64,000 bases of DNA, from positions 124,001-188,000 of the forward strand of contig NZ_FUID01000026.1 of the NCBI RefSeq assembly GCF_900163635.1, in the 5' to 3' direction. A program made the translations under genes and the position numbers. How positions within the stretch are numbered: position 1 is the stretch's first letter; the number at the start of each line of letters is the position of its first letter. This DNA comes from Leucobacter sp. 7(1). Lineage in GTDB: Bacteria; Actinomycetota; Actinomycetes; Actinomycetales; Microbacteriaceae. The notes beneath the pieces are model-generated. The model was not told the DNA's origin. It ran no database searches and worked only from the letters and a program-made list of their open reading frames with translations. This document shows positions 1 to 7,692 of the stretch, piece by piece.

Positions 1-153
1 CTCGAGCGAGAATCCAGGAATGGGCCAACCGGGCACACGGCCCGCGTTGAACGAGTTCATGACGATCACGAACAGAGGGATGTACATGAACCCGAGGGCG
101 ACCACAGTGATGAGGCCGAGCACGATCTTCGTGCCGCGAGTGAGGCGAAGCAT
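1..153 (-). CDS. ABC transporter permease, PotC type (cut by window edge)
   Basis: Only the first 51 residues are visible; the gene runs off the left edge. The start ATG lies 26 bases past the stop of the neighbouring permease, so it is the last visible gene of the same operon. The fragment has a basic N-terminus (MLRLTRGTK), one hydrophobic segment at about residues 10-31 and then NSFN, the layout of the second permease of spermidine/putrescine ABC importers (PotC/PotI). It should form the membrane channel together with the permease at 180-1064. The substrate cannot be read from the fragment. Confidence 0.85.
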   Translation of the reverse strand, partial: MLRLTRGTKIVLGLITVVALGFMYIPLFVIVMNSFNAGRVPGWPIPGFSLE

Positions 154-179
154 GGGGTCTCCTTTGCGAGCCGGCCGGG

Positions 180-1064
180 CTACAGGTTGTTGAGTGCGCC
201 GGTGCGGCGCACAGCGGTGAGGTACAACACCACGAGCACGATGGGCACCACGGAGAACGCGGCCGCCAGCGGTGGGTTCAGGTTGATGTTCTGCGCGATG
301 ATGCTGCCGATCATCTGCGTGGAGCCGCCGACGTACATTGCGGCGATGTAGTCACCGAGGCTCAGGGAAAACGTGAAGATTGATCCGGCAATCAGCGAGG
401 GGAGGAGGAGTGGGGCCACGACCGTGCGGATCGTGCGGCCGCCGCGCGCTCCCAGATCCGACGACGCATCGAAGAGATTCGCTGGGATCTGTGACACCGC
501 CGCGTACACAGGGATCGCCATATACGGGAACCACAGGTACACGAGGGTCAGGATCACCGTCAGAATGCCGAAGCCCGGCCCGTCGATCCCGAGGGGAGAG
601 AGCGCCCAATTAAAGAACCCGGTTTCGGTCCAGACGAGCCGCATGGCGATGATCTTCACGAGGTAGCCAGCCCACAGCGGGAGCGTCACCAGGACGGCGA
701 GCGCCGCGCGGAGCCTGGGGCCCGCGACCTTCGCCATAAACACGGCGAGCGGGATCGCCACGGCCGCGCAGATCGCGGTCACCGCGAGCGCGATTCCGAG
801 GGTGCGCAACGCGGTACTGAGGTATGCAGGCACCGTGAAGATCTGCTGGAAATTCTCGAGTGTGAAGCCTGGCTTGACGCGTGAAGTGAACGGATCTGTT
901 GTCCAGAACGCCGTGATCAGTAGGAGCGCGAGCGACAGGATATACACGCCCACGAGCCAGGTCATCGGCAAAGTCAACAATGATGCGAGCCGTGCCCGTG
1001 GGTGCCGGGCGAGCGCGGTGGAGAGGGGTTTGGGGCGGCGTTCGAGAACGGGCTGGTGACTCAC
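180..1064 (-). CDS. ABC transporter permease, PotB type
   Basis: A 294-residue inner-membrane permease with about six membrane segments, the first at residues 34-55 followed by a TDPFTSR-like periplasmic stretch. The cytoplasmic EAA-type loop that contacts the ATPase is recognisable around ASSDLGARGGRTIRTVVAPLLLP. Length and layout match PotB/PotH of polyamine importers. The start is GTG with a GAGGAAG ribosome site upstream. It lies downstream of the binding protein gene, separated by 159 bases that contain a strong hairpin, and just before the second permease. The polyamine assignment is by family; the real substrate could be another small cation. Confidence 0.9.
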   Translation of the reverse strand: MSHQPVLERRPKPLSTALARHPRARLASLLTLPMTWLVGVYILSLALLLITAFWTTDPFTSRVKPGFTLENFQQIFTVPAYLSTALRTLGIALAVTAICAAVAIPLAVFMAKVAGPRLRAALAVLVTLPLWAGYLVKIIAMRLVWTETGFFNWALSPLGIDGPGFGILTVILTLVYLWFPYMAIPVYAAVSQIPANLFDASSDLGARGGRTIRTVVAPLLLPSLIAGSIFTFSLSLGDYIAAMYVGGSTQMIGSIIAQNINLNPPLAAAFSVVPIVLVVLYLTAVRRTGALNNL

Positions 1065-1163
1065 GGTGCTTCCTCGCTGCGAGAGTGGTGACGGGGCGGG
1101 AATATCGGGCGGCGTCGCGCGTTATCTTCCCGTGGGGATGGGCGCTGTGCGCCCGGATGGGAA

Positions 1164-1207
1164 ACGATGGGTGCCCGCGGCGCGACCGCGAAGCGGGCAC
1201 CCATCGT
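1164..1207 (-). terminator. Hairpin between binding protein and permease genes
   Basis: A perfect 15-bp stem (1164-1178 with 1193-1207) closes a 14-base loop. It lies just after the binding lipoprotein gene and before the first permease of the same operon. In ABC operons such hairpins often stop part of the transcripts or protect the upstream mRNA, giving more binding protein than permease. There is no T-run, so partial attenuation or RNA stabilisation is likelier than full termination. Confidence 0.6.
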
Positions 1208-1223
1208 CATGTGTGGGCGAGGG

Positions 1224-2402
1224 TCAGCCCTTGACGGTGGCCCAGGCCTTGGTCCAGTCCTGGTAGTTCGTGCACTGCACGTCGGTGCGGCCGTCGAGGC
1301 ACTGATCAATCGGGGTAGTCCAGAACCACACCTGCTTGAAGTACTCCTCGTCGGTGGCATTGAAGTAGTCGCAGTGCGCCTTTGCCTCGTCGCTTGTCTC
1401 GCAGAAGGCGGCGTTCGCCGGGGCCATACCGAAGTTCATCGCGATCTGCCCGTTGACGTCCGGTGCGCTCGTGTAATCCATCCACGCATAGGCACAGTTC
1501 GGGTTTTTCGATTCGGAGGCAAGCATCCACGCGTCTGACCAGCCGGTCGACCCTTCCTCGGGCAGCACACTCTTGAACTTGTCGTCCTGGGTGGCCTTGC
1601 GCAGCACCTCCCAGGAGGTGCCGACAACCGAGTTGCCGCCGGTGAATGACGTGACGTTGGTCGCGGGCGACCAATACTCGGAAACCATGCCGTTTTGCTG
1701 CTTCATGAGGTCGGTCGCGGCCTGAAGCTGCGCCTCGTCCAGCGCATAGGGGTTCGTGATCCCGAGATCCGGCTCATGCTCCATCAGATAGATGGCGGCG
1801 TCCGCGAGGTAAATCGGGCTGTCGTACGCGGCGATCTTGCCCGCGTAGGGGCTGTCCTTCTCCCACACGATGTCCCAGCTCGTGGGCTCCTCGGTGACGA
1901 CCGTCGAGTCGTACTGCAGGATGTTCGCGCCGCGGCCGATCGGGATTCCGTAGACGTTCCCGTTCAGGGTGTCGTACATCTGCCCCTTCATGCCTGCAAC
2001 GATGTCGTCGCCGAAGTTCGGGATCAGCTCAGTATTGATGGGCTGCACGTTGCCGTCGACGATGAGGCGGAGACTTGCGTCGCCTGACGCGGAGACGAGA
2101 TCGTACTCGCCAGTGCGCATGAGCTGCACCATCTCATCGCTCGTTGCGGCGACCTTGCGGTTGACTGTGCATCCTGTGGCGTCTTCGAAGGGCTTGGCCC
2201 AGGCGTCCTCGACGAAGCCGGACCAGGCCACAATGTTGACCTCCTGTTCCGTGTCACCGAGTGTGTCCATCGTGGGGATCTCGGGGACATCGATTGCGAT
2301 CTCGCCGGGCGCAGCGTCGCCGCCGCTGGACGAGGCGCAGCCTGAGAGGGCAAGGCCCGCCGCGGCGATCAATGCCGCTGGAATGAGCAGTTGTTTCTTC
2401 AT
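1224..2402 (-). CDS. Polyamine-type ABC substrate-binding lipoprotein
   Basis: A 392-residue secreted lipoprotein: hydrophobic signal peptide (MKKQLLIPAALIAAAGLALS) and lipobox LSGC with Cys22 as the lipidated residue. The mature part resembles the PotD/PotF family (bacterial extracellular solute-binding family 1/8), for example WSGFVEDAWAKPFEDATGC and GTSWEVLRKATQ. It would capture substrate outside the membrane for the permeases at 180-1064 and 1-153. The ATPase gene lies 44 bases upstream on the same strand. The large number of acidic residues suits a cationic ligand, but the ligand itself is an inference. Confidence 0.9.
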   Translation of the reverse strand: MKKQLLIPAALIAAAGLALSGCASSSGGDAAPGEIAIDVPEIPTMDTLGDTEQEVNIVAWSGFVEDAWAKPFEDATGCTVNRKVAATSDEMVQLMRTGEYDLVSASGDASLRLIVDGNVQPINTELIPNFGDDIVAGMKGQMYDTLNGNVYGIPIGRGANILQYDSTVVTEEPTSWDIVWEKDSPYAGKIAAYDSPIYLADAAIYLMEHEPDLGITNPYALDEAQLQAATDLMKQQNGMVSEYWSPATNVTSFTGGNSVVGTSWEVLRKATQDDKFKSVLPEEGSTGWSDAWMLASESKNPNCAYAWMDYTSAPDVNGQIAMNFGMAPANAAFCETSDEAKAHCDYFNATDEEYFKQVWFWTTPIDQCLDGRTDVQCTNYQDWTKAWATVKG

Positions 2403-2446
2403 TGGAACTCCTTGGGTGGATAGGGCGGATCGGAGGGATAGAGGGA

Positions 2447-3526
2447 TTAGGCCGCAGTGCGGGTCGCTGCTCGCGCAGGATCGGGCACGGAGACCGCGTG
2501 GTCTCGGGCGAAGCGCACGCTCACGGCGTCGCCGCGCGAGATCGTGGGCGCGGCGTGAGGTGTTGTCGAATTCTGCTGCTCGGCGATAAACCGGAACCCG
2601 CCGGCCGTCTCGACGAGGGTGCGGGTGTGAGCGCCGGCGTACACGGTCTCGACAACGGTGCCGGGAAGCGCGATCTCGCCGTTCTCGGCGGGTGCGCTCG
2701 GATCTCGCAGTGTGACGCGTTCAGGGCGCACACTGTGGGGTGCTGCCGTGCCAAGCACCCGCTGTGCATCGGCCCCAGCGAGGAAATTCGTGACGCCGAG
2801 GAAACGGGCCACGAACTCGGTTTGCGGAAACTCGTATACCTCGCGCGGGCTCCCGACCTGCTCGATCTTGCCGCCGTTGAAGACCGCGACGCGATCGGAA
2901 AGCGTGAGAGCTTCCTCTTGATCGTGGGTCACGAACACGAAGGTGATGCCCACCTCGCGCTGGATCTGCTTGAGCTCAAACTGCATCTGCTCGCGCAGTT
3001 GCTTATCGAGGGCTCCCAGTGGCTCGTCGAGCAGGAGCACTTGGGGGCGCAGGATCAAAGCTCGGGCGAGGGCGATGCGCTGGCGCTGGCCTCCGGAGAG
3101 CTGTGATGGGCGACGTTCTGCGAGGTGGCTGAGCTGTACTTGCTCGAGGGACTCGCCAACGCGGGCGGCGCGTTCCGCTTTGCCCATTCCGCGCACCTTC
3201 AGACCGTAGGCGACATTCTCGGCGATGGTGAGGTGGGGGAAGAGCGCGTAGTCCTGGAACACGGTATTGACAGCGCGGTCAAACGGGGCCGACTTCGTGA
3301 CGTCGTGACCGTGGAGCAGGATCTTGCCCGCAGTGGGCTCTTCAAAGCCCGCGATCATACGAAGCACAGTGGTTTTTCCTGAACCGGAGGGGCCAAGCAT
3401 CGAGAAGAACTCGCCCGCGCGGATGTCGATGTCGAGCTCGTTGACTGCCACGAGATCGCCAAACTGCTTGCGCACGCCCTGGACCGAGACCGCGATCTCG
3501 GTGGCGTGGGGGGTGGGATGGGGCAT
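2447..3526 (-). CDS. Polyamine-type ABC transporter ATPase
   Basis: A 359-residue nucleotide-binding subunit. Walker A GPSGSGKT is at residues 45-52, the Q-loop FQDYALFP near 90, signature LSGGQ at 143-147 and Walker B LLLDEP at about 164-169, followed by a C-terminal TOBE domain from about residue 280. Length and layout match PotA. It is the first gene of the minus-strand ABC operon and probably drives both permeases. The start ATG has a GGAG ribosome site nine bases upstream. An AT-rich inverted repeat (3555-3584) lies in its promoter region. Confidence 0.92.
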   Translation of the reverse strand: MPHPTPHATEIAVSVQGVRKQFGDLVAVNELDIDIRAGEFFSMLGPSGSGKTTVLRMIAGFEEPTAGKILLHGHDVTKSAPFDRAVNTVFQDYALFPHLTIAENVAYGLKVRGMGKAERAARVGESLEQVQLSHLAERRPSQLSGGQRQRIALARALILRPQVLLLDEPLGALDKQLREQMQFELKQIQREVGITFVFVTHDQEEALTLSDRVAVFNGGKIEQVGSPREVYEFPQTEFVARFLGVTNFLAGADAQRVLGTAAPHSVRPERVTLRDPSAPAENGEIALPGTVVETVYAGAHTRTLVETAGGFRFIAEQQNSTTPHAAPTISRGDAVSVRFARDHAVSVPDPARAATRTAA

Positions 3527-3554
3527 GGTGCGCTGCTCCTCAACGTCGTTGTCG

Positions 3555-3584
3555 AACCAATGTTGTGAACTCTAACATATGGTT
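3555..3584. promoter_or_regulatory. Inverted repeat in the potA-type operon promoter
   Basis: Arms AACCAATGTT (3555-3564) and AACATATGGTT (3574-3584) are inverted copies apart from one extra base in the right arm, with nine bases between. On the minus strand a TATAAA box overlaps its upstream edge, so a bound repressor would block the ABC operon. The half-site AACCA/TGGTT resembles FadR-subfamily GntR operators (TGGTnnnACCA family). The FadR-type gene starting at 3737 is the obvious candidate regulator. This is inferred from position and symmetry only. Confidence 0.5.
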
Positions 3585-3736
3585 TTATAGGTTTTGTAGC
3601 GCGAGTGAATCTTCAGATCACGATTCGATGACGGAGCGGCACAGCGCATCTCCATGCAACGCGTGACAGACTCGACTGGGGTTCGGCACGCACCGGACAC
3701 CACTCGACGCACACCGGCCGCGAAGGGAGCACGCGC

Positions 3737-4543
3737 ATGGGCGAATCAGCGATACTCTCCCCGCCGAGTCGCCTTCGGGTTGCCGCGTTCGCGCCGATCG
3801 GTGAGGAGGGCCGCACCGAGCTCGTCGAGTCCAGGATCGTGCAAGCAATTTCGGTGGGTGCCTTCATCGAGGGGGAGCGGCTCCCGAGCGAAACTGAGCT
3901 CTCTGCGCTGCTCGGCGTCGCGGTGGTCACGGTGCGCGAAGCTCTCGGCACGCTGCGGCACCGGGGTCTCATCGAGACGCGTCGCGGACGAAATGGGGGC
4001 AGCTTCGTGCGCCCCAGTCACGGGGCCGTTGAAGAGGTGAATGCGCGTGCGCTGATGGATATGCCGCGCGTTGCGCTCGCGGATCTCGGCGTGCACTATG
4101 AGGTCGTTTCCGCGGCCTGTGCCGAGTACGCGTGCCAGCGCGCCACCCCAGAAGAACTCCAGGTCGTAGCTCAGATTCTCGACGAGTCTCGCGGACTCGA
4201 ACGCGCGCCGTGGCGGCGTCGGATCGCGGAGGTGCAGTTAGAACTCGCTGCGCTGAGCCAGTCGGTGCGGCTCACCAATGAGCATGTCCGCGTGCAGACA
4301 GAATTCACGCCGCTGCTGGCACTGCAGGATCTTGACCGTGAAGCCCGGCTCGGAACCCATGACACGCTCGTCGCCCAGCTCGACGCGACGCGTGCCGGAG
4401 ACGTGCCTAGCGCCCGCGCCGCGGTCCGTGAAGGGGTGCGTGCGTCGGTGCGCTGGCTCGTTGCGTTTCGCGCAGAACTCCTTGCCGATCCCCGCCCGGA
4501 GCATCTTCGTGCCACACTAGAGGCTCGAAGTCAGGGCGAGTGA
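3737..4543 (+). CDS. FadR-subfamily GntR transcriptional regulator
   Basis: A 268-residue regulator. Residues about 30-95 form a winged helix-turn-helix (LPSETELSALLGVAVVTVREALGTLRHRGLIETRRGRNGGSFV), typical of GntR proteins, and the all-helical rest (about 105-250) fits an FCD ligand domain. The start ATG has a well-placed AAGGGAG ribosome site. It is divergent from the ABC operon at 1-3526 and 33 bases upstream of a Cache-domain gene. It probably controls the importer and possibly its neighbour in response to the transported compound or a catabolite. The ligand is unknown. Confidence 0.9.
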   Translation: MGESAILSPPSRLRVAAFAPIGEEGRTELVESRIVQAISVGAFIEGERLPSETELSALLGVAVVTVREALGTLRHRGLIETRRGRNGGSFVRPSHGAVEEVNARALMDMPRVALADLGVHYEVVSAACAEYACQRATPEELQVVAQILDESRGLERAPWRRRIAEVQLELAALSQSVRLTNEHVRVQTEFTPLLALQDLDREARLGTHDTLVAQLDATRAGDVPSARAAVREGVRASVRWLVAFRAELLADPRPEHLRATLEARSQGE

Positions 4544-4576
4544 TCCTGACACAGCCTCAGTGGAGAGGGGGACGCC

Positions 4577-5293
4577 ATGCCACAGCAGACCGTACGTGAC
4601 CGGGAGTTGGGTGCCGCGCTTGCGCGGGTTGAGGAGTTCTTCGACGGCGTATTTGCCCCGCTCGAGGAGTGGCTTCCCCGGCTGCAGGCGCAACTCGCGA
4701 CAGTTCTTGCTGAAGGACGCGTGACGGGTCCGCATCTTGCCAGTCTTGTCGAGGCCGATGCGCACGCGATTCTCGACAGTAGTAACCGGCCGCTCTACGG
4801 GGCTGGGTACTGCGCGAGCGACGCCGTTGTCTCCGAGGGGAACCCGCTGGCCTGGTGGCAGGGAGTGCACCGGAGCCTGCTCGCAGCCTCCACCTTCGGC
4901 CCGGGTCAAGCCGCGATCGACCTGGTGCGACTCGAGTGGTATCGCGTCCCCGAAGCAACGGGCGCCCGCCACGTTGCAGGCCCGTTCGTGGACTACCTGT
5001 GCTCGAACGAGATCACCTTGACATCCACGATCCCCGTCTTTCTGGATGGCGAATTTGCGGGTGTTGTCTGCGCTGATGTCCTGGTGTCATCCCTTGAGGG
5101 TGCGCTGCAGGCAGAGCTCGCCGGGGGTGCGACGCTGATCAACGCCAGCGGGCGCGTGATCCTTTCAGCAGATCCCGATCGCGAGACCGGCGATCGCTGT
5201 ATGGGTGCCGAGCCGGAGCAGGAACTTGCCGCCCTGGTTGCCGCGGGGGGCGCTGTCCGCTCAGTCCGCTACCCCTTCGCGCTCGTCGCCTGA
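4577..5293 (+). CDS. Soluble Cache/PDC-type ligand-binding protein
   Basis: A 238-residue protein with no signal peptide or membrane segment. Its middle and C-terminal part read like a Cache (PDC) sensor domain: GPFVDYLCSNEITLTSTIPV, then EFAGVVCADVLVSSLE and INASGRVILSADP. Cache domains bind small ligands such as amino acids and amines, usually outside the cell as part of chemoreceptors or kinases. Here the domain stands alone in the cytoplasm, in an apparent operon with a GntR regulator (33-base gap) and beside a polyamine-type importer. It may be an intracellular sensor or co-regulator for the imported compound. No catalytic motif is visible; function is unproven. Confidence 0.75.
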   Translation: MPQQTVRDRELGAALARVEEFFDGVFAPLEEWLPRLQAQLATVLAEGRVTGPHLASLVEADAHAILDSSNRPLYGAGYCASDAVVSEGNPLAWWQGVHRSLLAASTFGPGQAAIDLVRLEWYRVPEATGARHVAGPFVDYLCSNEITLTSTIPVFLDGEFAGVVCADVLVSSLEGALQAELAGGATLINASGRVILSADPDRETGDRCMGAEPEQELAALVAAGGAVRSVRYPFALVA

Positions 5294-5629
5294 GATAAGC
5301 CAGGCATTGGGCATCGTGAGACGCCTGCGCGCTCACTGATTTCCATGGGCGGAACTTCCGCCCGCGGCTCTCCGCCTTGGGGTCGTGGCCGCACCCTGGA
5401 TGACCGGGTGACGTACGCAGTCAGCCTGCATGCGTTCGACGAGGGCGCAAATTCGCAGCTTCTCTGGCGCAATAGGGTGCGATGTTGCACTGCTTGTGGA
5501 GTGTCGTGCGGGAACTCGGGGGTATGCCGATCCGGCCTCTGGTTCGTGGTGACCGGGGTCTGCCGCTGCGCGCTGTGCGGGAGAACGGTGGGTTTCTCGG
5601 ATGGAATGAGGGTCCGCTGAACTTGTGGG
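5294..5629. other. Non-coding stretch before the pentose operon
   Basis: No convincing gene is seen here: short open frames exist on both strands but lack ribosome sites and family-like sequence. The stretch holds a palindrome at 5347-5363 and ends at the pentose operon promoter (5630-5659). Confidence 0.6.
5347..5363. terminator. Palindrome downstream of the Cache gene
   Basis: GGGCGGAA and TTCCGCCC are perfect inverted copies separated by a single C. It lies 54 bases after the Cache gene stop, so it could fold into a short GC-rich terminator hairpin with no T-run. A protein-binding site is equally possible. Confidence 0.4.
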
Positions 5630-5659
5630 TTGACGACCCCGGGCGCCGGCCCCTATATT
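5630..5659 (+). promoter_or_regulatory. Promoter of the pentose operon
   Basis: A -35 box TTGACG (5630-5635) and a -10 box TATATT (5654-5659) are separated by 18 bases, a good match to a housekeeping sigma-70 promoter. Transcription would start near 5666, about 42 bases before the kinase ATG at 5708. It is the only strong promoter-like pair in the gap upstream of the operon. Confidence 0.65.
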
Positions 5660-5674
5660 TCTTTATGTCCATGG

Positions 5675-5688
5675 TTGTCCACGTACAA
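5675..5688. promoter_or_regulatory. Putative GntR operator of the pentose operon
   Basis: TTGTCCACGTACAA has inverted ends TTGT/ACAA around six bases and so follows the general GT-N-AC form of GntR-family operators. It lies just downstream of the predicted transcription start, a position that would let a repressor block the operon. The HutC-type regulator encoded at the far end of the operon (11613-12356) is the natural candidate. Confidence 0.4.
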
Positions 5689-5707
5689 AGAAGTTCGGTG
5701 TGAATCA

Positions 5708-6637
5708 ATGAAGATTGCGGTGGTCGGAAGCTACGGCGTCGGTTTGACGATGCGCGTGCCGCGGTTTCCCGCGGCGGGTGAAACTGTGAGCGGAGGGACG
5801 TTTGCAAGTGAGCACGGTGGCAAAGGGTCGAATCAGGCCATTGGTGCTGCGCGGCTGGGTGCCAGTGTTTCTCTCCTGACAGCGATTGGTCACGACGCCA
5901 ACGGTGCGGCAGCTCGCAAATTGTGGAACGACGAGGGCGTGGCAGACGCGCACGTATCGGTCGTGGACCTCCCCACAATGGTGGGGTTCATTGAAGTGGA
6001 TCCCTCGGGTGAAAACCGGATCGTGATCGCTCCAGGAGCCCTGGACACGCTCGACGGCGACTCCATTGAAGGTTTTCGCAGCGAAATTGCATCCGCCGAC
6101 ATTCTCGTGGTCTCCATGGAGATCCCCAGGTCGGCCGTCGCTGCGGCGTTACGAATCGCCAGAGAGTCCGCGACTCGAACCCTCCTGAACCCCGCGCCCG
6201 CGAGGCAGCTTCCCGATGACATGTGGGGTGATATTGATGTCATCACTCCAAACCAAACCGAGGCACCTGTGCTTCTGGGGCTCAGCGTGGACCACGGCCT
6301 TGACGACGTCGCGCTTGCTGCGGCGCTTCAGGAGCGCACCGGCGGTGCAGTAATTCTGACGCGTGGGGGGCACGGAGCGCTCATCGCGGACGCGGACGGT
6401 ACGCGTCCGGTGCCTCCCAATGCAGTGGCAAACGTCGTGGATACGACCGGAGCTGGAGATGCGTTCACCGCGGCGCTCGCGGTGGGCCTTGCTCAGGGCG
6501 CGTCGCTCGATCGGGCGGCGGAGTACGCGGCCAAAGCTGGGGCACACGCGGTGACAATCGCGGGTGTGGTCCCCTCACTGCCCACCCCGGCAGACCTTCA
6601 GAACCCCGCAGATACCCAGACCGGAGCCACCCGATGA
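5708..6637 (+). CDS. rbsK: PfkB-family sugar kinase (ribokinase-like)
   Basis: A 309-residue cytoplasmic kinase. It has the family signature GGKGSNQA (residues 37-44) and the second signature DTTGAGDAF with catalytic base Asp251. In ribokinases and deoxyribokinases the N-terminal GSxNxD motif supplies an Asp that binds the sugar; here the stretch reads GSYGVGLTM and that Asp is missing. The ATG at 5708 is preferred because homology begins there; upstream in-frame codons lie in the promoter. The stop overlaps the permease start (ATGA), so the two are translationally coupled. It probably phosphorylates a pentose or related sugar, with ribose itself doubtful. The symbol marks the operon position, not proven specificity. 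Confidence 0.88.
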   Translation: MKIAVVGSYGVGLTMRVPRFPAAGETVSGGTFASEHGGKGSNQAIGAARLGASVSLLTAIGHDANGAAARKLWNDEGVADAHVSVVDLPTMVGFIEVDPSGENRIVIAPGALDTLDGDSIEGFRSEIASADILVVSMEIPRSAVAAALRIARESATRTLLNPAPARQLPDDMWGDIDVITPNQTEAPVLLGLSVDHGLDDVALAAALQERTGGAVILTRGGHGALIADADGTRPVPPNAVANVVDTTGAGDAFTAALAVGLAQGASLDRAAEYAAKAGAHAVTIAGVVPSLPTPADLQNPADTQTGATR

Positions 6638-7632
6638 GCGCCACAATCTCCGTACCCCAGCAGCGCTTCAACCTACGCGCGGCACTGCATGCCCGAGAAG
6701 CCGGTGTGCTGGCAGCGCTTGTATTGCTGTTCATTCTCGGAGCGGTACTCTCCCCGAGCTTTGTGCAAGCCGACAACCTGCTCTCTGTCGGGCAGCAGAT
6801 CGCTCAAATCGGGATCATGGCCGTTGGGGCAACCTTTGTGATCGTCAACGGTGAGATTGATCTCTCGGTCGGCTCCACCTATGCGCTCGCAGCAATTAGC
6901 ACGGGCATGGCAATCGCTGCTGGCGTCGCGTGGCCGGTTGCTATCTTGATCGGACTTGGTGTCGGAGTTCTTGCGGGGCTTCTCAATGGACTTGCCGTTG
7001 TCGTATTGGGCGTTCCCTCGTTTATCGTGACGCTCGGCACCCTGAGCGTGTTCCGCGGCGTCGCACTGCTCATCTCGGGAGGCGCACCCATCTCCCTCAG
7101 CTCGTCGCAACCAGGGGTTGCTGAATTCACGCTACTTGGACAGGGGCGCTTGTTTGGCGTGATCCCCATGCAGCTCATCATCTTTGCGGTGGTTGCTGCA
7201 GTGGGTGTGGTGCTGCTCTCCCGATCGCGGTTTGGCTTCAACACCTATGCGGTCGGCGGGAACCCCGAGGCCGCACGGCTCGTTGGAATCCAGGTGAAGC
7301 GCGTGAAAGTGGGGGCGTTTGTCCTGTCCGGGCTGACCGCGGCTCTCGCGGGTGTGCTGGGGCTCTCCTTCCTCTCGTATGTGCAGGGAGTCACAGGCTC
7401 TGGCCTTGAACTCACAGTTATCTCCGCCGTCATCATTGGCGGTGCTGCCCTCTTCGGCGGCAGCGGGACCATGCTCGGCACTGTCATCGGAGTCGCATTC
7501 ATCGGACTGCTGCAGAACATCCTCAACATCAACGGCATTTCTTCCTTCTGGCAGACAGTCGTGACCGGCCTCGTCATCATCGCTGCGGTCGCGGCTGATA
7601 CCTGGCAGCGGAAACGCAAAACACGGGCGTAG
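6634..7632 (+). CDS. rbsC: Ribose-type ABC transporter permease
   Basis: A 332-residue membrane protein with eight to ten hydrophobic segments. The conserved RbsC/AraH-family stretch VNGEIDLSVGS is at about residues 71-81, followed by GLLNGLAVVVLGVPSFIVTLGT. It forms the channel for a carbohydrate importer of the CUT2 class, in which one permease forms a homodimer. Its ATG overlaps the kinase stop by four bases. It works with the binding protein at 7693 and the double ATPase at 8762. Confidence 0.93.
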   Translation: MSATISVPQQRFNLRAALHAREAGVLAALVLLFILGAVLSPSFVQADNLLSVGQQIAQIGIMAVGATFVIVNGEIDLSVGSTYALAAISTGMAIAAGVAWPVAILIGLGVGVLAGLLNGLAVVVLGVPSFIVTLGTLSVFRGVALLISGGAPISLSSSQPGVAEFTLLGQGRLFGVIPMQLIIFAVVAAVGVVLLSRSRFGFNTYAVGGNPEAARLVGIQVKRVKVGAFVLSGLTAALAGVLGLSFLSYVQGVTGSGLELTVISAVIIGGAALFGGSGTMLGTVIGVAFIGLLQNILNINGISSFWQTVVTGLVIIAAVAADTWQRKRKTRA

Positions 7633-7692
7633 TGCAGAGGCGAAAAACAGCCTCACCAGTCTTACCCATCCGGACAGTACAAAGGAGTCAAC

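Noticed and set aside
5345-5620. A 91-codon Cys-containing frame in the gap before the pentose operon
   Set aside because: No ribosome site or -10 box in front, no conserved pattern, and ends just before the operon promoter.
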